From contig JAOUDT010000086.1 of assembly GCA_029859145.1 (NCBI GenBank), positions 1 through 5,843 of the forward strand: a stretch of 5,843 nucleotides of DNA, written 5' to 3'. Below, piece by piece: positions 4,626-5,843 of the stretch (position 1 is the first letter of the stretch; each line of letters opens with the position of its first letter). The DNA is from Dehalococcoidia bacterium. GTDB taxonomy: Bacteria; Chloroflexota; Dehalococcoidia; GIF9; AB-539-J10. The notes beneath the pieces were generated by a model that worked only from the letters and a program-made list of their open reading frames with translations, made no database searches and had not been told where the DNA came from. The translations under genes were made by a program, and so were the position numbers.

Positions 4626-5843
4626 ATGGGTTATTACTTAGGTGTAGATATTGGTTCTGTCAATGCTAAGCTGGCGCTCATAGATAAGAATGGCCAGGTC
4701 GTCCGATTTGATACCGAGAAGGTAACTTCGAGTCCCAGGGCTGCAGTCAGTTCACTTATCGCCAGGCTGGGCGAGAAGATCAACCTCAAAGAGGTCATTG
4801 CCACTGGGGTGTCGGGCTCGGGCAAGTCCGTCATCCCAGAAGAGCTGGGCTGGACGGAATATAGCAGCTCACTGGCGATTGCCTCTGGGCTGCTCCATCG
4901 TTGTCCCGACGTCAAAACTATCATACAAATTGGCGGTCAGAGCACCCTGGTGATAGAGCTGGAAGATGGCTTGAAAAAGCCGTGGAAAGTGGCATCCAAT
5001 CCTCTTTGCGCTGCTGGCACAGGAAGGTTCCTGGAGCAGCAGGCGTATCGAATTGGCATCAGCATGGAGGACTTCGCCAGCCTGGCCCTGCAGTTCAAAG
5101 GCACTGCCCCCAGGATAGCTGCCAGGTGTAGCGTCTTTGCCAAGACCGATCTCATCCATCTCCAGCAAAAGGGGGCTCCGTTGGATGCCATGTTGTATGC
5201 ACTTTGCGAGAGCGTGGCTCGGATGGTCGCCTCTCTGAAAAAAGGGACGTTCCAGGAGCCTGTCTATTTTGTGGGTGGCGTCGCTGCCAATCCTGCCGTA
5301 GCCAGATCACTCAATGATATGATTTCTGCCCGGAACGAGCATCCCGTTGAGGTAATCGTTCCCGAAAACTACCTTCACATGGAATCCTTGGGTTCGGCAT
5401 TACTTTCCATAGGGAAGACCTCGCGTGGTGTCGTGCTGTCGGAGACAGAGGTCAAGCAGCGCTATTTTGAAATGCCCAAGCTGGAAATGGTCGCTCTCCA
5501 GGATAAGAAGGACGGGCAAAGGATAGAGGAACAGTGCGTCGGCTACCTCGGGGTTGACGTGGGCTCCACCAGCACCAAAGCGGTGATAATGGATGAATCG
5601 GGCAGACGATTGCTGGCGAAGAACTACTTAATGACTGCGGGACGGCCAGTCGAGGCTGTGAGACAGGTGTTTAGAAATTTGCTCCAGCAAGACGCAGGCA
5701 AGGTCAGGATAGCTGGCGTTGGAGTTACCGGCTCTGGCCGATACTTGGTGGGTGGGTTCATCGGGGCTGACCTGATTAAGAACGAAATAACGGCACAGAC
5801 CAGAGCTGCCGCCGAGGTAGACCCTGAAGCCGACATAATCGAG
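4626..5843 (+). CDS. Two-headed 2-hydroxyacyl-CoA dehydratase activase (BadF/BadG/BcrA/BcrD ATPase), 5' part
   Basis: The frame is open from ATG 4626 to the window end, giving 406 residues without a stop. These ASKHA-fold ATPases use ATP to drive one electron from a [4Fe-4S] cluster into 2-hydroxyacyl-CoA dehydratases or benzoyl-CoA-reductase-like partners. Domain 1 (about 1-265): phosphate loop LGVDIGSVNAK (5-15), GVSGSGKS (61-68), IGGQSTLVI (102-110), CAAGTGRFLEQQA (128-140), ARCSVFAKTDLIH (166-178) and FVGGVAANP (215-223). C128 and C168 match the cluster cysteines of HgdC (C127, C166). Domain 2 begins at about 307 with LGVDVGSTSTK and GVTGSGRYLVG (366-376) and runs off the window. Relatives with two such domains usually exceed 1000 residues and end in DUF2229/HgdB-like regions, so most of the gene is missing here. 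The start is chosen because family members begin just before this phosphate loop. In-frame ATGs at 4572 and 4578 are less likely because they fall before or within the inverted repeat. In domain 1 the usual Asp of the GGQD motif is Ser106. The natural partner is not visible. Confidence 0.9.
   Translation, partial: MGYYLGVDIGSVNAKLALIDKNGQVVRFDTEKVTSSPRAAVSSLIARLGEKINLKEVIATGVSGSGKSVIPEELGWTEYSSSLAIASGLLHRCPDVKTIIQIGGQSTLVIELEDGLKKPWKVASNPLCAAGTGRFLEQQAYRIGISMEDFASLALQFKGTAPRIAARCSVFAKTDLIHLQQKGAPLDAMLYALCESVARMVASLKKGTFQEPVYFVGGVAANPAVARSLNDMISARNEHPVEVIVPENYLHMESLGSALLSIGKTSRGVVLSETEVKQRYFEMPKLEMVALQDKKDGQRIEEQCVGYLGVDVGSTSTKAVIMDESGRRLLAKNYLMTAGRPVEAVRQVFRNLLQQDAGKVRIAGVGVTGSGRYLVGGFIGADLIKNEITAQTRAAAEVDPEADIIE

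Noticed and set aside
4806..4829. Walker A-like P-loop GVSGSGKS in the activase
   Set aside because: It fits GxxxxGKS, but its position corresponds to the TGSGR loop in the second domain of the same ASKHA-fold protein, so it is best explained as a variant of that loop and not a P-loop NTPase.
4901..5131. Plus-strand open frame of 76 codons within the activase region
   Set aside because: It lies in another frame inside the well-supported activase gene, has no family resemblance, and is a shadow.

Overview
The window reads as ordinary bacterial chromosome of moderate GC, with every supported gene on the plus strand. The best guess for the source is an anaerobic member of the Chloroflexota (Dehalococcoidia-like), from an uncultivated sediment or groundwater lineage. 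This rests on the style of two proteins, namely the 'GTVV.L.A.PD..Y.FV.WTG.V.T.A' surface repeats joined to a C-terminal CFIATAAYGT box, and the two-headed 2-hydroxyacyl-CoA dehydratase activase. It is recognition of protein style, not a computed classification; a Deltaproteobacterium or another anaerobe remains possible.

Layout. Bases 1-675 hold the 3' part of an enoyl-CoA hydratase gene whose start lies before the window. After a 42-base gap with a strong Shine-Dalgarno comes a 3-hydroxyacyl-CoA dehydrogenase (718-1866). The pair forms a fatty-acyl-CoA (or similar acyl-CoA) beta-oxidation module catalysing hydration and then NAD-dependent oxidation. The gap at 1867-2111 holds a GC-rich hairpin that can form a pseudoknot with downstream sequence, then a good sigma70-type promoter flanked by a 7-bp inverted repeat. 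That promoter serves a secreted, membrane-anchored trypsin-like serine protease (2112-4439). It has four 72-residue InlB-type repeats, a CFI-box domain and a C-terminal transmembrane segment. A second gap (4440-4625) holds a small hairpin after the stop and a perfect 9-bp-arm inverted repeat overlapping a candidate promoter. The last gene (4626 to the window end, no stop reached) is the N-terminal 406 residues of a large two-headed acyl-CoA dehydratase activase (BadF/BadG/BcrA/BcrD ATPase family).

Working together. The first two genes are very likely co-transcribed. The protease appears to be its own unit and acts outside the membrane. The activase belongs to anaerobic radical acyl-CoA dehydration or reduction chemistry. 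It could share acyl-CoA intermediates with the first two enzymes, but its own promoter-like region argues for separate control. I see no mobile element, tRNA, rRNA or CRISPR. Nothing here is clearly a new system. The most unusual items are the regulatory-looking inverted repeats, the pseudoknot-capable element, and the multi-domain surface protease with recently duplicated, sequon-rich repeats.
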